Shown: one piece after another, positions 26,260-35,428 of the stretch
Numbering within the stretch: the stretch's first letter is position 1
How the letters are laid out: every line of letters starts with the position of its first letter
NCBI RefSeq assembly: GCF_000332175.1
Contig: NZ_KB235914.1
Location: 1,404,283 to 1,468,282 of the forward strand
Source of the DNA: Pseudanabaena sp. PCC 6802
GTDB lineage: Bacteria; Cyanobacteriota; Cyanobacteriia; Pseudanabaenales; Pseudanabaenaceae
Direction of reading: 5' to 3'
Length of the DNA stretch: 64,000 bases
Translations under genes and position numbers: made by a program
Notes under the pieces: generated by a model
What the model was told of the DNA's origin: nothing
The model's database searches: none
The model's input: the letters and a program-made list of their open reading frames with translations, nothing else

Positions 26260-27177
26260 TTATACCTGCCCGCCTAAACGCGATAATGGAGGTGAAAAGT
26301 TCCGATCGGCAGACATTTCCCATGTGAAACGCCTTTCCGCCCAGATGCGATCGAGCCAGATGGTCAACGGCGAGAGCATAAATAATGCCCAGAACATCGC
26401 TGTAGTAATAAAGAAGAAATTACTGAGGATAAATGTGAGAATAGCGATCGCTGCTGCCCAAATTAATCTTGCCGTTCGAGCGTTGGGAATCGAGCGCGGA
26501 TCGGTAATCATAAACAGGGCGAACAGCAACAGGGAACCGCTCATCAGTCGATGTGCCAGGACATCCCAAGTCCAACCCAGATAGAGATTGCGGATCGTTT
26601 CCAGCAGAGCAAATGTCCCCAGGAATGCGACCGAAGTATCCCAGCGACCGACCCGCTTGAGAACTAAGCCACCGGCTCCAGCAAAAAGCAGGACGTACCA
26701 AATTTCGTCACCCCATTGTCCTGGCGAGACCCAAGCATCATTGGTCAGACACAGCGCGGCAATAATGCCAAAATTGCCTGGATTAAACCAGTGTTTGCCA
26801 TTGGCGGTAAAGATAAACTTGCTTAAGATCGCCAAACAGGCAGCCAGCATCATGGTTTGGGGATGGGGCGATCGCAGTAGTAAACTCAAGCCCAAGGCAG
26901 TAATCGTAGCGCTACGCCAATTAAACTGCCAAAACTGCCAATGGAATTTTTGGGGGAGTACCTTCGTCCAAGGTGTCTTGCTATTAGCAACTGAAGTTCG
27001 CCACTGCATCGCTTGCAGACCTAATTGGGCCAGCCATTGCGTTAGCCAGCAGGTAATGAACGTAGCGGCAATTGTTTCGGGATGAAGCGTCCAATCTCTT
27101 GTACCTATGCCCAGGCAGAGAAAGGCAAGTAGGAATAGAATCTGATCGTCTCTAGCATCTTTTCTATGTAAAAGCAT
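26260..27177 (-). CDS. RnfD/NqrB-like membrane protein
   Basis: 305 residues with about eight hydrophobic helices. The segments LAILSKFIFTANGKHWFNPG and NFGIIAALCLTNDAWVSPGQ, with LFAGAGGLVLKRVGRWDTSV and RLMSGSLLLFALFMITDPRS, fit the RnfD/NqrB family of ion-pumping redox complexes. No other Rnf/Nqr subunit is nearby, and I do not see the usual SGAT flavin-attachment motif, so it may be a stand-alone derivative. The two DUF2330 genes follow directly (2-base gap). Confidence 0.75.
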   Translation of the reverse strand: MLLHRKDARDDQILFLLAFLCLGIGTRDWTLHPETIAATFITCWLTQWLAQLGLQAMQWRTSVANSKTPWTKVLPQKFHWQFWQFNWRSATITALGLSLLLRSPHPQTMMLAACLAILSKFIFTANGKHWFNPGNFGIIAALCLTNDAWVSPGQWGDEIWYVLLFAGAGGLVLKRVGRWDTSVAFLGTFALLETIRNLYLGWTWDVLAHRLMSGSLLLFALFMITDPRSIPNARTARLIWAAAIAILTFILSNFFFITTAMFWALFMLSPLTIWLDRIWAERRFTWEMSADRNFSPPLSRLGGQV

Positions 27178-27310
27178 AGTGCGTTAGGTAGATAACGTGT
27201 TCGATCAGTATATAAACTTGCTATTTGTTTTAGGGCGATCGTTGCGTTTTCTGTAACACTTGATTCTAGTGCTAACGTAATTTGCACTCGTCTCTGAGAA
27301 TGACTTGCTT

Positions 27311-29962
27311 ATGCTAACCAAACTCTGCCGCCAGGTTTGTTCCTTCGTTTTAATCTTTGCGATCGGGTTGCTTCTGTGCGTTAAGTTTGACAATTTAATC
27401 GATGCTGCGATCGATCATCTGGCAAGCAACAAACAAAACGAACACTACGGGCAGGTCTTGGCGCAGCCGATATCTATCTCCCCCAGATCCCCATCGTCCC
27501 AAAATTTACTAGCACAGGGGATAAAGCTCTATCGGATGGGGAAATACAAGGCGGCGATCGCTCGGTGGGAACAAGCACTAGCCCTGCCTCTAACAGTTAA
27601 AGATAAAGCAGACATTCACAATAATCTGGCCCAGGCATATCGCCAGATCGGTCAAACGGAACTAGCGATCGCCCAGTGGCAGCAGGCGATCGCAATCTAT
27701 CGCGCCGATAATTTTGCACGACCCACTAGAGATACTTTGCTTGCTGCCGCATTAATCGAGCAAGCTCAGATGTATAGCGATTTGGGACAGGATCGCAATG
27801 GCATTGCATTCGTGCAGGAGGCGATCGCGATCGCGCAACGGATACAGGATCGCAAACTAGAAGCGGCTGGTTTGGGAGTTCTGGGTAATGCTTACTGGCG
27901 ATTGGGGCAATATGATGGTAGCGATCGCGATGACGATCGTATTGGCGATCGCGGCAGTAATAATATTCCTGCCAATGCTTTAGATGCTCATACCGCCAGC
28001 TTGCAAATTGCCCGTCAACTTAGCGATCCAACCTATGCGATCGCAGCTTTAAACAATCGCGGTAATACGTATTTTAGAAGGGCTGAGCGCTATCGCTGGC
28101 GAGCAGAAGCTGCCGATCTAGCTGGGGAAACCAAATCTCACCAACGATTTCGTCAACTGGCTGAAGATGACGAACGGGCAGCACGGCAGGATTACCAAGC
28201 CAGCGTGCAGCTAAGTCACCAAATTGGTGGTATGCCGGAAGTCCAAGCTTTGCTAGATCTCAATCAACTCTTGACTCGCACTGCTAATCCCGATCGCGTT
28301 GCCATCCAAACCAATCGCGATCGCATTTTGTCAATCGTACAAGCCCTGCCCGATTCTCAGGATAAAGCTTTTATCCTGACCAGGCTGGCGATGGAATTGC
28401 AACAGCAAAATCCCAATTCGAGCATCCAGTACCTTACTCAGGCGATCGCCACCGCCAGAAGCATAGAACACAAACGTGCGGAGTCTTTCGCGCTCGGCTC
28501 TCTGGGACATGTTTACGAAACCCTGCAACAGTACGATCGCGCTTTAGATCTAACGCGGCAAGCCCAGAATATCGCCCAAGTGGTAAATGCCAGCGATAGC
28601 CTCTATCGCTGGCAGTGGCAGGCGGGACGCATCCTCAAAAACACCAACGAATTAGAGGCGGCGATCTCTGCCTATCGCGGCGCGATCGCGACCTTGCAAA
28701 CTATTCGCAGCGATCTGATTTCCGCCGATCGAGAGCAACAGTTTAACTTTCGCGACTCCGTGGAGCCAGTTTATCGGGAGCTAATCGATCTGCTCCTCTC
28801 GGAAGTTCCCAGCAGCATCGCACCCAATCCAAACAGGATTAACGAAGCGTTGAATACTTTGGAGTTATTGAAGCTAGCGGAACTGCAAAATTTCTTTGGC
28901 GATGAATGCGTGCAAGTAGCGAGAGATAGGGCAAAGGCTAGCAACCCGTTGCGCGATCCTAAAACTGCCATTATTTATTCTATTGTCCTGGATCGGCATA
29001 CCGTGCTAGTTTTGCGATCGCCAGGTACCGATCGATTGAAGCGCTACACCGTTAAAATTGCCGCCCGCGATCTGCGATCGCAAGTAGATCGATTGCGGCA
29101 ACTTCTAGAGAATCAGGCAACGGAAGAGTATTTGCCAGTCGCCCAGCAAGTATACGATCTGCTGATCCGTCCTCTAGAGACAGATCTGGCCGCAATTAAA
29201 CCGGACACGCTCGTATTTATCCAGGATGGGGATCTGCGCAAGTTACCCATGTCCGCTCTGCATGACGGTCAGAAATTCTCGATCGAAAAGTACGCGATCG
29301 CAACCACTCCTAGCTTAGAGTTGACCGCTTTGACTGCACCGACTTCGGATCGCGATCGCGCCCAAAGCCGTGCCTTGATTCTAGGTGTCACTGCCGCCAG
29401 TCCGCCCTTTGCCGCCCTGCCAAATGTAGCAATGGAAACCAGTCAGGTTCAACAAATTATGGGCGGTACCGCATTCATAGATACAGAATTCACCCTGGAA
29501 CGTCTGACTCAACATTTACGCAATGAAGACTACCGCATTCTCCATATTGCCACTCACGGTAAGTTTGGTGCCAGTCCCGCCGACACGTTTCTGGTGGGAG
29601 GGAACAACACGCGCATTAACATTGTCGAACTCGATAAGCTGATCGGCGCGCGTAAATATAAACAGGCGATCGAGTTGCTGACCCTCAGTGCCTGCCAGAC
29701 AGCCACAGGAGATAATCGCTCCACGTTGGGCATGGCAGGCATAGCAGTGCGCTCTGGTGCGGTCAGCGCGATCGCCACCCTATGGTTTATCAACGATGAG
29801 TCTACGGTGCCGCTAATTGCCGAATTTTATCAGCAGTTTCGCCATGCTAACATCACTAAAGCCGAAGCCCTGAGAAGAGCGCAGATGAAATTAATTAGCG
29901 ATCGCGACTACAATCATCCTGCCATCTGGTCGCCGTTTATTCTAATTGGAAGCTGGCTGTAG
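27311..29962 (+). CDS. TPR-CHAT domain protein
   Basis: 883 residues from the ATG at 27311; a TTG at 27305 is also in frame. A membrane-anchor or signal segment (VCSFVLIFAIGLLLCV) is followed by TPR repeats (about 60-270 and 340-440). The C-terminal CHAT domain (about 590-883) carries the caspase-like dyad: His in LHIATHGKFG (about 744) and Cys in LTLSACQTATG (about 793), with GMAGIAVRSGAVSAIATLWF. CHAT proteins are clan CD peptidase-like and in some defence systems act as proteases. A CHASE2-GGDEF gene and a DUF928 gene follow on the same strand. Confidence 0.85.
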   Translation: MLTKLCRQVCSFVLIFAIGLLLCVKFDNLIDAAIDHLASNKQNEHYGQVLAQPISISPRSPSSQNLLAQGIKLYRMGKYKAAIARWEQALALPLTVKDKADIHNNLAQAYRQIGQTELAIAQWQQAIAIYRADNFARPTRDTLLAAALIEQAQMYSDLGQDRNGIAFVQEAIAIAQRIQDRKLEAAGLGVLGNAYWRLGQYDGSDRDDDRIGDRGSNNIPANALDAHTASLQIARQLSDPTYAIAALNNRGNTYFRRAERYRWRAEAADLAGETKSHQRFRQLAEDDERAARQDYQASVQLSHQIGGMPEVQALLDLNQLLTRTANPDRVAIQTNRDRILSIVQALPDSQDKAFILTRLAMELQQQNPNSSIQYLTQAIATARSIEHKRAESFALGSLGHVYETLQQYDRALDLTRQAQNIAQVVNASDSLYRWQWQAGRILKNTNELEAAISAYRGAIATLQTIRSDLISADREQQFNFRDSVEPVYRELIDLLLSEVPSSIAPNPNRINEALNTLELLKLAELQNFFGDECVQVARDRAKASNPLRDPKTAIIYSIVLDRHTVLVLRSPGTDRLKRYTVKIAARDLRSQVDRLRQLLENQATEEYLPVAQQVYDLLIRPLETDLAAIKPDTLVFIQDGDLRKLPMSALHDGQKFSIEKYAIATTPSLELTALTAPTSDRDRAQSRALILGVTAASPPFAALPNVAMETSQVQQIMGGTAFIDTEFTLERLTQHLRNEDYRILHIATHGKFGASPADTFLVGGNNTRINIVELDKLIGARKYKQAIELLTLSACQTATGDNRSTLGMAGIAVRSGAVSAIATLWFINDESTVPLIAEFYQQFRHANITKAEALRRAQMKLISDRDYNHPAIWSPFILIGSWL

Positions 29963-30067
29963 GGAGATCGCCCGCCAATTCTGGGTAACTTTAAAAAATC
30001 TGTCTCCTTCAATTTCTGGGATTGGGAATTCATCAAGAAGCATTGGCAGGTAAAAAACGCATCGAGT

Positions 30068-31813
30068 ATGGCACGCGCAATTAGGCAGACGATGGCGAGA
30101 TGGCTGCCAGTTTTACTGGCTGCTACTGGTGTCACAGTCTCGATTCTGGTGCTGCGTTTGTTGGGCTGGCTGCAAGTGTGGGAATTAGGTATGTTCGATC
30201 GCTTTATGACACTGCGTCCCCCAGAAACCAAAGACGATCGCATTCTGATTGTGGGCATTAATGAAGCCGATCTGCGCAAAATAGGCAGATGGCCGGTATC
30301 CGATGCCGTCTTAGCCCAGGCGATCGCAAAGATCGAGCAAGCCCAACCCAAAGCGATCGGACTGGATCTCTTTCGCGATCTCCCCGTCGAGCCGGGTTAT
30401 GCCGAACTGCAGCGCATATTCCAAAATACGCCTAATCTAATTGGTGTAGAGAAGAAGGTGGGCGACACTTATAGTGCTACTGTCGCGCCGCCGCCGCTTT
30501 TAAAACAGCAGGGTAAGGTAGGTTTAGCGGATGCCGTCCTCGATCCTGATGGTAAGCTGAGGCGAGGCTTGCTTTATCTTACCGATGCCGACGGTACATT
30601 TCATGAAAGCCTGGGTCTTCGCTTAGCTCTAATTTATTTAGCAGCGCGTAACATCGAACCGGAGGCAGGAGTAAACCATCAGCTAAAGCTGGGTAAAGCC
30701 ACGTTTCGGCAATTTAAAACCTATGATGGTGGCTATGTCGAGGCCGATGATGGTGGTTACCAAATTCTCATCAATTGGCGCGGCCCCGCCCGTAGTTTTA
30801 CAACCGTATCGCTCACACAAATCCTGGAGAACCAGGTTGCCGCCCACCTCATCCGCGATCGCGTTGTTTTAATCGGTAGCAATGCTACTAGCGTAAAGGA
30901 TGTTATCTTCACACCCTATAGCATAAATTCAGGCGCTTACATGCCAGAACACATGACCGGGGTAGAAACCCAGGCAAACTTAACCAGCCAGATTATCAGC
31001 GCAGCCCTCGATGGACGTAGTGCTATTAACTACTGGGACGAATGGCTGGAATGGGTATGGATTTGGGGTTGGGCGATTGGTGGCGCTGCCTTAAGTTGGA
31101 CTTTGCGATCGCCATTTGCGATCGCGACTGTCATCTCGTTTGCTGGAGCTGGTTTAACGACCGTTTGCTATCTTGCCTTTGTCGCAGGGTGGTGGCTCCC
31201 AATTGTACCCACTAGTATGACTTTAGCTGGTGCCGCGATCGTAGTCATGGCTTACAAAAACCAATCCCTACACCATCGCAATCGACAATTGCAAGCACTG
31301 GCAACCGTTGATAGCCTGACGGAATTAGCCAACCGCCGCCGCTTTGACGAGTACCTGAATCAAGAATGGCTGCGTCTATTGCGAGAAGGAGGCGGGCGAT
31401 CGCTGGCATTAATTCTTGGCGATATCGATCGCTTCAAAGCCTATAACGATAACTACGGTCACCAGGCTGGGGACTTATGTTTGAAACGAGTTGCCCTTGC
31501 GATCGCAGGCGTATTGTATCGACCTACAGACTTAGCTGCACGCTACGGTGGCGAGGAATTTGCGATCGTGCTGCCCTATACGGACATGAACGGGGCAATA
31601 AAGATTGTAGAGGACATTAGAAAGGAGCTTAAAGTTTTGGCAATTCCCCATGAAACTTCAGCGAGCAAATATGTCACAATGAGCTTGGGGGTGGCCGTGA
31701 CTATTCCTCAGTTTCATAAATCTCCTACAGAGCTAATTGCTGAGGCCGATCGCTTGCTTTATCAAGCTAAGCGGTTGGGAAGAGACTGTTATGCAATTGA
31801 AAACGTAGAGTAA
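30068..31813 (+). CDS. CHASE2-GGDEF diguanylate cyclase
   Basis: 581 residues. An N-terminal helix (about 13-30) is followed by an extracytoplasmic CHASE2 sensor (about 40-310: MFDRFMTLRPPETKDDRILI, KAIGLDLFRDLPVEPGY, VVLIGSNATSVKD). Three helices (about 325-395) and the GGDEF domain then follow. The active loop is RYGGEEF at about 494-498, with the inhibitory RPTD five residues before, so the cyclase looks active and feedback-controlled. CHASE2 next to CHAT-TPR and DUF928 genes is a common cyanobacterial grouping, but there the output domain is often a kinase or adenylate cyclase. Confidence 0.88.
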   Translation: MARAIRQTMARWLPVLLAATGVTVSILVLRLLGWLQVWELGMFDRFMTLRPPETKDDRILIVGINEADLRKIGRWPVSDAVLAQAIAKIEQAQPKAIGLDLFRDLPVEPGYAELQRIFQNTPNLIGVEKKVGDTYSATVAPPPLLKQQGKVGLADAVLDPDGKLRRGLLYLTDADGTFHESLGLRLALIYLAARNIEPEAGVNHQLKLGKATFRQFKTYDGGYVEADDGGYQILINWRGPARSFTTVSLTQILENQVAAHLIRDRVVLIGSNATSVKDVIFTPYSINSGAYMPEHMTGVETQANLTSQIISAALDGRSAINYWDEWLEWVWIWGWAIGGAALSWTLRSPFAIATVISFAGAGLTTVCYLAFVAGWWLPIVPTSMTLAGAAIVVMAYKNQSLHHRNRQLQALATVDSLTELANRRRFDEYLNQEWLRLLREGGGRSLALILGDIDRFKAYNDNYGHQAGDLCLKRVALAIAGVLYRPTDLAARYGGEEFAIVLPYTDMNGAIKIVEDIRKELKVLAIPHETSASKYVTMSLGVAVTIPQFHKSPTELIAEADRLLYQAKRLGRDCYAIENVE

Positions 31814-31868
31814 AAGCAACCTAACAGCCGTTTAGCTACGCTAAAAGTTACAAGAAGGGTTCCCACCT

Positions 31869-32687
31869 ATGTTCGCAAATCGACGAATATCTCAGAAGTC
31901 ATTCCAGAGCCTCTGCTCCTATAAGTTAATGACTCAGTTAGTCGCTCCAATTGCTGGAGCCAGTTCGCTGCTATTTCTCCAATTCTCTGCACCGCAGATA
32001 TCCCATCAGGACTTTCCAAATCTGCCAGTTCTTACTAACTTACTCAGTTCTCCTGCTCTAGCATCTTCGCGCCGCATCACCTACATACCCCCAAATAACG
32101 GCTCGCCCAGGCGAACCACTAGCAATGCTTCGCGGGGCTGCGATAATCTATCCCATCTCTCGCTCTATCTGTTAGCCCCCAGAGATCGCGTTGGTACAAC
32201 CGCATCAGATCGCCCCACGCTTGCTTGGTATATCTCCAGAGTGCCCGACGTACCTGTGGAGTTTGCTCTAGTGGAAGAAGGCGTGCCGACACCGCTATGG
32301 AAGCAAAAAATAGAAGTACAAAAGGCTGGGATCGCTACAATTTCCCTACCTGAAAATTCGCCCCATTTAGTAGAGGGGCGAGAATATAAATGGTCTATAC
32401 GGTTGATTTGCAACCCGGTATCGCCTTCTGCCGCACCACCTTATATTAGTTGGATGCGTAAGGTACCTCTACCTGAAGCATTGCGATCGCGTCTAAGCAC
32501 TGCTACTTCCAATCGCGATCGCGCTTTTCTGTACGCCCAAGCAGGCATGTGGTACGATGCCGTTGCCGCAACGGTTAATCAATTCAGCGATCGCAGTGCT
32601 TCCCAATCTGAAGTCATGGCCGACCTGCGATCGTTACTCAGTCAGGCTGGGTTACCGCCATTAGCCAACAGCAATGATATGAAATGA
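31869..32687 (+). CDS. DUF928 exported protein
   Basis: 272 residues. After a hydrophobic region at about 20-40 and a low-complexity stretch comes the DUF928 core: SLYLLAPRDRVGTTASDRPT then LAWYISRVPDVPVEFALVEE, ISLPENSPHLVEGREYKWSI and SRLSTATSNRDRAFLYAQAG. The function is unknown. DUF928 genes regularly accompany CHAT-TPR and CHASE2 genes in cyanobacteria, as here, which suggests one envelope-linked signalling unit. Confidence 0.82.
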   Translation: MFANRRISQKSFQSLCSYKLMTQLVAPIAGASSLLFLQFSAPQISHQDFPNLPVLTNLLSSPALASSRRITYIPPNNGSPRRTTSNASRGCDNLSHLSLYLLAPRDRVGTTASDRPTLAWYISRVPDVPVEFALVEEGVPTPLWKQKIEVQKAGIATISLPENSPHLVEGREYKWSIRLICNPVSPSAAPPYISWMRKVPLPEALRSRLSTATSNRDRAFLYAQAGMWYDAVAATVNQFSDRSASQSEVMADLRSLLSQAGLPPLANSNDMK

Positions 32688-32703
32688 CATGGGATAAAAT
32701 TTT

Positions 32704-33066
32704 GTGGCAAAAACAACAGCAACATATTGGAACCCATTGAGTCCGGCCAATAGAAATAAATGGCATCCCATCCAAGGACTTGAGGGTATTGCTGAAGAAC
32801 TAACCCTCAGTATTGACGAGGAGACGGGTGAATATACTCGTTTAACTCGATTTTACCCAGGTGCGGATACAACTCCCTGTGGTGGCAAAAGTCATGCCTA
32901 TCCCGAAGAGATTTTGATCGTGAGCGGTCGTTTGTACGATCGAGCGTTCGATTTGTGGCTAGAAACCGGACACTATGCCAGCAGACCCCCTGATGAGGTG
33001 CATGGCCCCTTTAAAACCGATATCGGATGTGTTGTACTTGAGATATCATTTCCTAACAGAGTGTAA
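32704..33066 (+). CDS. Cupin-domain protein (ChrR-like cupin)
   Basis: 120 residues starting at GTG 32704. The cupin barrel is readable as TRLTRFYPGADTTPCGGKSH, then AYPEEILIVSGRLYDRAFDL with RPPDEVHGPFKT and CVVLEISFP. The His and Glu of the metal motif (SHAYPEEI... and DEVHGP) are present. ChrR-type cupins without the zinc anti-sigma part often sense or detoxify; the substrate is unknown. It ends two bases before the open frame of the DUF3493 gene. Confidence 0.75.
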   Translation: MAKTTATYWNPLSPANRNKWHPIQGLEGIAEELTLSIDEETGEYTRLTRFYPGADTTPCGGKSHAYPEEILIVSGRLYDRAFDLWLETGHYASRPPDEVHGPFKTDIGCVVLEISFPNRV

Positions 33067-33101
33067 GATTGAAAATTGATGCTAGTGTGGCAAATATCAA
33101 A

Positions 33102-33401
33102 ATGACTGACCCAAGTTTTGAGCAGAATGGCAGGCAGAAAACGATCGCAGAACAACTCAAGCACAGCGATCCGCAAAAATACGCTCGCCTCAAAGCGGAA
33201 GCACAAGCACCATATCGGGGACTGCGGAAATTTATCTACGTTACCTTAGCGGCTTGGGGTGGCATCGGTGCGTTTGTGTTTTTGACAGCGCTGCTGGCAG
33301 GTAAAGGTGATACTAACACCAACCTGAGCAATCTCGTGCTTCAACTCGCTCTAGTTGGTTTAATGATTTTCCTGTTTCGTCGCGATCGCCCTAATCCTTA
33401 G
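33102..33401 (+). CDS. DUF3493 membrane protein (LPA3-like)
   Basis: The frame is open from a TTG at 33069, but the ATG at 33102 (MTDPSFEQNGRQKTIAEQL) gives the usual family start, so I use it (99 residues). The core SDPQKYARLKAEAQAPYRGL then RKFIYVTLAAWGGIGAFVFL and two membrane helices match DUF3493, the family of plant LPA3, which helps photosystem II accumulate. A photosystem-assembly role is inferred from the family only. Confidence 0.75.
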   Translation: MTDPSFEQNGRQKTIAEQLKHSDPQKYARLKAEAQAPYRGLRKFIYVTLAAWGGIGAFVFLTALLAGKGDTNTNLSNLVLQLALVGLMIFLFRRDRPNP

Positions 33402-33692
33402 GCGCTCAAGTAGCACCATCTTTAGTAACTTCTATCTCAATGCGATAGTCGCCAGCTCGAATGCGATTAAAGGAGACTGCTTGCCTTCATCCATTTCCTT
33501 GTTGAGATAATAATCTTCGATTGAACAACGCTATAGCTATAAAACGAGAATTTGAAACTGGCGATCGCATTGAGATATGCATACTGGTAAGGACGAAGTT
33601 CTGAGATCGTGCGGAAAAATGCAAGATTTCCAGTTTTCTTTCGTGTTAAGTTTTTATTAATTTGCAAATTTTGATAGGTGTTTGGAGTTGCT

Positions 33693-34325
33693 ATGCGTAA
33701 TCTATCATTTGGTATTTTTACCGCCATTCTGGCAGGAGCGTTGTGTCAGCCAGTCCAGGCTATTCCCTTAAAGGGAAAATTTGTTAATCCCGTTGTCAAT
33801 CAAGATCCCGAACGGGGCAGCTTTGCCACTGCCGATATGGAAGCACTGCTGGCGGTGCAAGCCGTCAAAACCCCCATTAATCTTCCCAGCACTGCCTATG
33901 AGTATAGCGAGGAGATTAGAAAGGCGAGGTTTATGGTAGAGCGATCTGCAAAAACTAATTTTGCCGATTCCTATGCGGTCAAATCTCTCCAGTCGGCCAT
34001 TGATAATCACGCCCTCGCCCTACAATTCTGGCGTGACTGCATCAATGCTCGCACCGATTTTATGTGCGATGAGAAATTGCCCTCCGTGGCAGAAGTCTTA
34101 GCTCGTTACCCCAAACCGCGCAAGATTGAAACCATTGCCCCCATATCTGTAGTCGAGGCGCTGCGCCGCTATCCCAAGCCCTGGGTGGCGACGCGAGTAC
34201 GGGCAACCCTACGCGAAGTGGTGGAGTACGTTCCCGCCTCGGAACACAAGAAAGTGCTGGAATTGCTGTGGCAAAAGGCAGCACAGGATACCAAACAAGC
34301 AGCGATCGCCCTGGGCAGACCCTAG
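33693..34325 (+). CDS. Exported protein of unknown function
   Basis: The ATG at 33693 with GGAG seven bases before it is the better start (the frame opens at GTG 33678); 210 residues. A signal peptide (MRNLSFGIFTAILAGALCQP, then VQA) precedes a mature part rich in helix. There is a short internal repeat, SVAEVLARYPKPRK and SVVEALRRYPKPWV. I do not recognise a family. The 290 bases upstream show only a doubtful RelE-like fragment. A strong hairpin follows at 34365. Confidence 0.65.
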   Translation: MRNLSFGIFTAILAGALCQPVQAIPLKGKFVNPVVNQDPERGSFATADMEALLAVQAVKTPINLPSTAYEYSEEIRKARFMVERSAKTNFADSYAVKSLQSAIDNHALALQFWRDCINARTDFMCDEKLPSVAEVLARYPKPRKIETIAPISVVEALRRYPKPWVATRVRATLREVVEYVPASEHKKVLELLWQKAAQDTKQAAIALGRP

Positions 34326-34364
34326 CAATCCAAATAAGCAATCTAAAATGTTTGTTGCAACTGA

Positions 34365-34401
34365 CTCAGATCGCCTCCAGCTTTGCCGGAGGCGATCTGA
34401 G
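34365..34401. terminator. Bidirectional hairpin between convergent genes
   Basis: CTCAGATCGCCTCC and GGAGGCGATCTGAG form a perfect 14-bp stem with a 9-base loop. It lies 40 bases after the exported protein's stop and faces the convergent hibernation-factor gene. There is no T-run on the plus side. Confidence 0.65.
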
Positions 34402-34423
34402 CTAGTATGCTGAAACAAAGGTT

Positions 34424-34476
34424 TTGAAGGGGGTGAAGGGCTTTAAACCCCTTCCGGGGGCGCAGCCCCTACTCCT
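34424..34476. repeat. G-rich double-hairpin core without clear ends
   Basis: AAGGGGGTGAAGGGCTTTAA and CGGGGGCGCAGCCCCTAC resemble the MITE core, but I find no terminal inverted repeat around it. It may be a decayed element lying beyond the 34365 hairpin. Confidence 0.45.
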
Positions 34477-34515
34477 CCGCGTTGCCAAATTTATGACTTG
34501 CAACACTAAGTTTAG

Positions 34516-35103
34516 CTAATGGTTACTAGCAGAGCCGTTAGCTACATGAGGTTGAATTACACCGTAGCCCCCGTGATTGCGCTCGTAAACAACATTGATT
34601 TCCCCGGTACTGACGTTGCGGAATACGAAAAAGTCATGATCGACTAGATCGAGATGCTCGACCGCCTCGTCAATCGTCATAGGGTTCATGATGAAGTACT
34701 TGTTCCGCACAACTTGAGCTGGCAATTCTAGGGTCTGGTTATCCTTAGGCAAAGATGCTGGAGCCGTCTCTGCAAAAGCTAGAGCAGTTTTAATGCCGGT
34801 CTTACTATTCTTCCTTTCTTTAAATTTACGCAGTTTACGAGCAATTTTATCAGCGACCAGATCTATACTGGCGTAGAGGTTTTCGCTCTTTTCTTCCGCA
34901 CGAATTACCGCACCGTTAGCATAGATGGTTACTTCTGCGGCTTGTTTAGATGTAATGCGTGGATTACGCGCAACGGACAGGTGTACGTCTACTTCTGTAG
35001 TCAGCGATTTAAAATGGCTGACGGCCTTGTCAATTTTTTGACTGACGTACTCGCGAATAGCATCAGTGACTTCGATGTTCTTGCCTTGGATTACAAGTTT
35101 CAT
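34516..35103 (-). CDS. hpf: Long-form ribosome hibernation promoting factor
   Basis: 195 residues. The N-terminal S30AE domain ([20 protein letters not shown] ... [10 protein letters not shown]) binds the ribosome near the decoding site. A basic linker ([17 protein letters not shown]) leads to the C-terminal dimerisation domain ([40 protein letters not shown]). This is the long form that joins 70S ribosomes into 100S dimers. In cyanobacteria the homologue is LrtA, whose transcript is light-repressed. The 325-base divergent region shared with pgi is where control would act. Confidence 0.92.
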   Translation of the reverse strand: MKLVIQGKNIEVTDAIREYVSQKIDKAVSHFKSLTTEVDVHLSVARNPRITSKQAAEVTIYANGAVIRAEEKSENLYASIDLVADKIARKLRKFKERKNSKTGIKTALAFAETAPASLPKDNQTLELPAQVVRNKYFIMNPMTIDEAVEHLDLVDHDFFVFRNVSTGEINVVYERNHGGYGVIQPHVANGSASNH

Positions 35104-35149
35104 ATATTGACCTCGCTTTGCGGTACCAACCAGTGGGAAAATCTAAGAT

Positions 35150-35250
35150 AATAGCTGTAGCCATAAGGCTGAGGGTGGGTTGCAGGGTTGTCACCCTGGC
35201 GTGGGGTACCCCACACACCCTTTGTATTAACCGAAGTGTCTGCAACTATA
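35150..35250. repeat. Degenerate family A palindromic repeat
   Basis: ATAGCTGTAGCCATAAGGCT ... GGGTTGCAGGGTTGTCACCCTG and GTGGGGTACCCCAC with the far end GTGTCTGCAACTATA are clearly related to family A but have many changes. It lies in the divergent region between hpf and pgi, where it could influence either leader. The rest of this gap shows no gene. Confidence 0.6.
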
Positions 35251-35428
35251 CAATTCTTAGGATTTAAGAGATTTTAGCAAGCTCAATTACTGGTCGATCT
35301 ATAGGATCACCATATCATCAACTATAGGCAATAACTGGAAATGCAAACTGTTCTTAACATCTGGTTAATATCTGGTAAAAGGAACCGCTCGCAGGCTAAT
35401 GTTTTTATATGTTAAGGACTAAATCAAG

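Noticed and set aside
33406..33474. Minus-strand end of a possible RelE/ParE toxin (NRIRAGDYRIEIEVTKDGAT)
   Set aside because: Only about 20 residues look right and no start or partner is visible; too little to call a gene.
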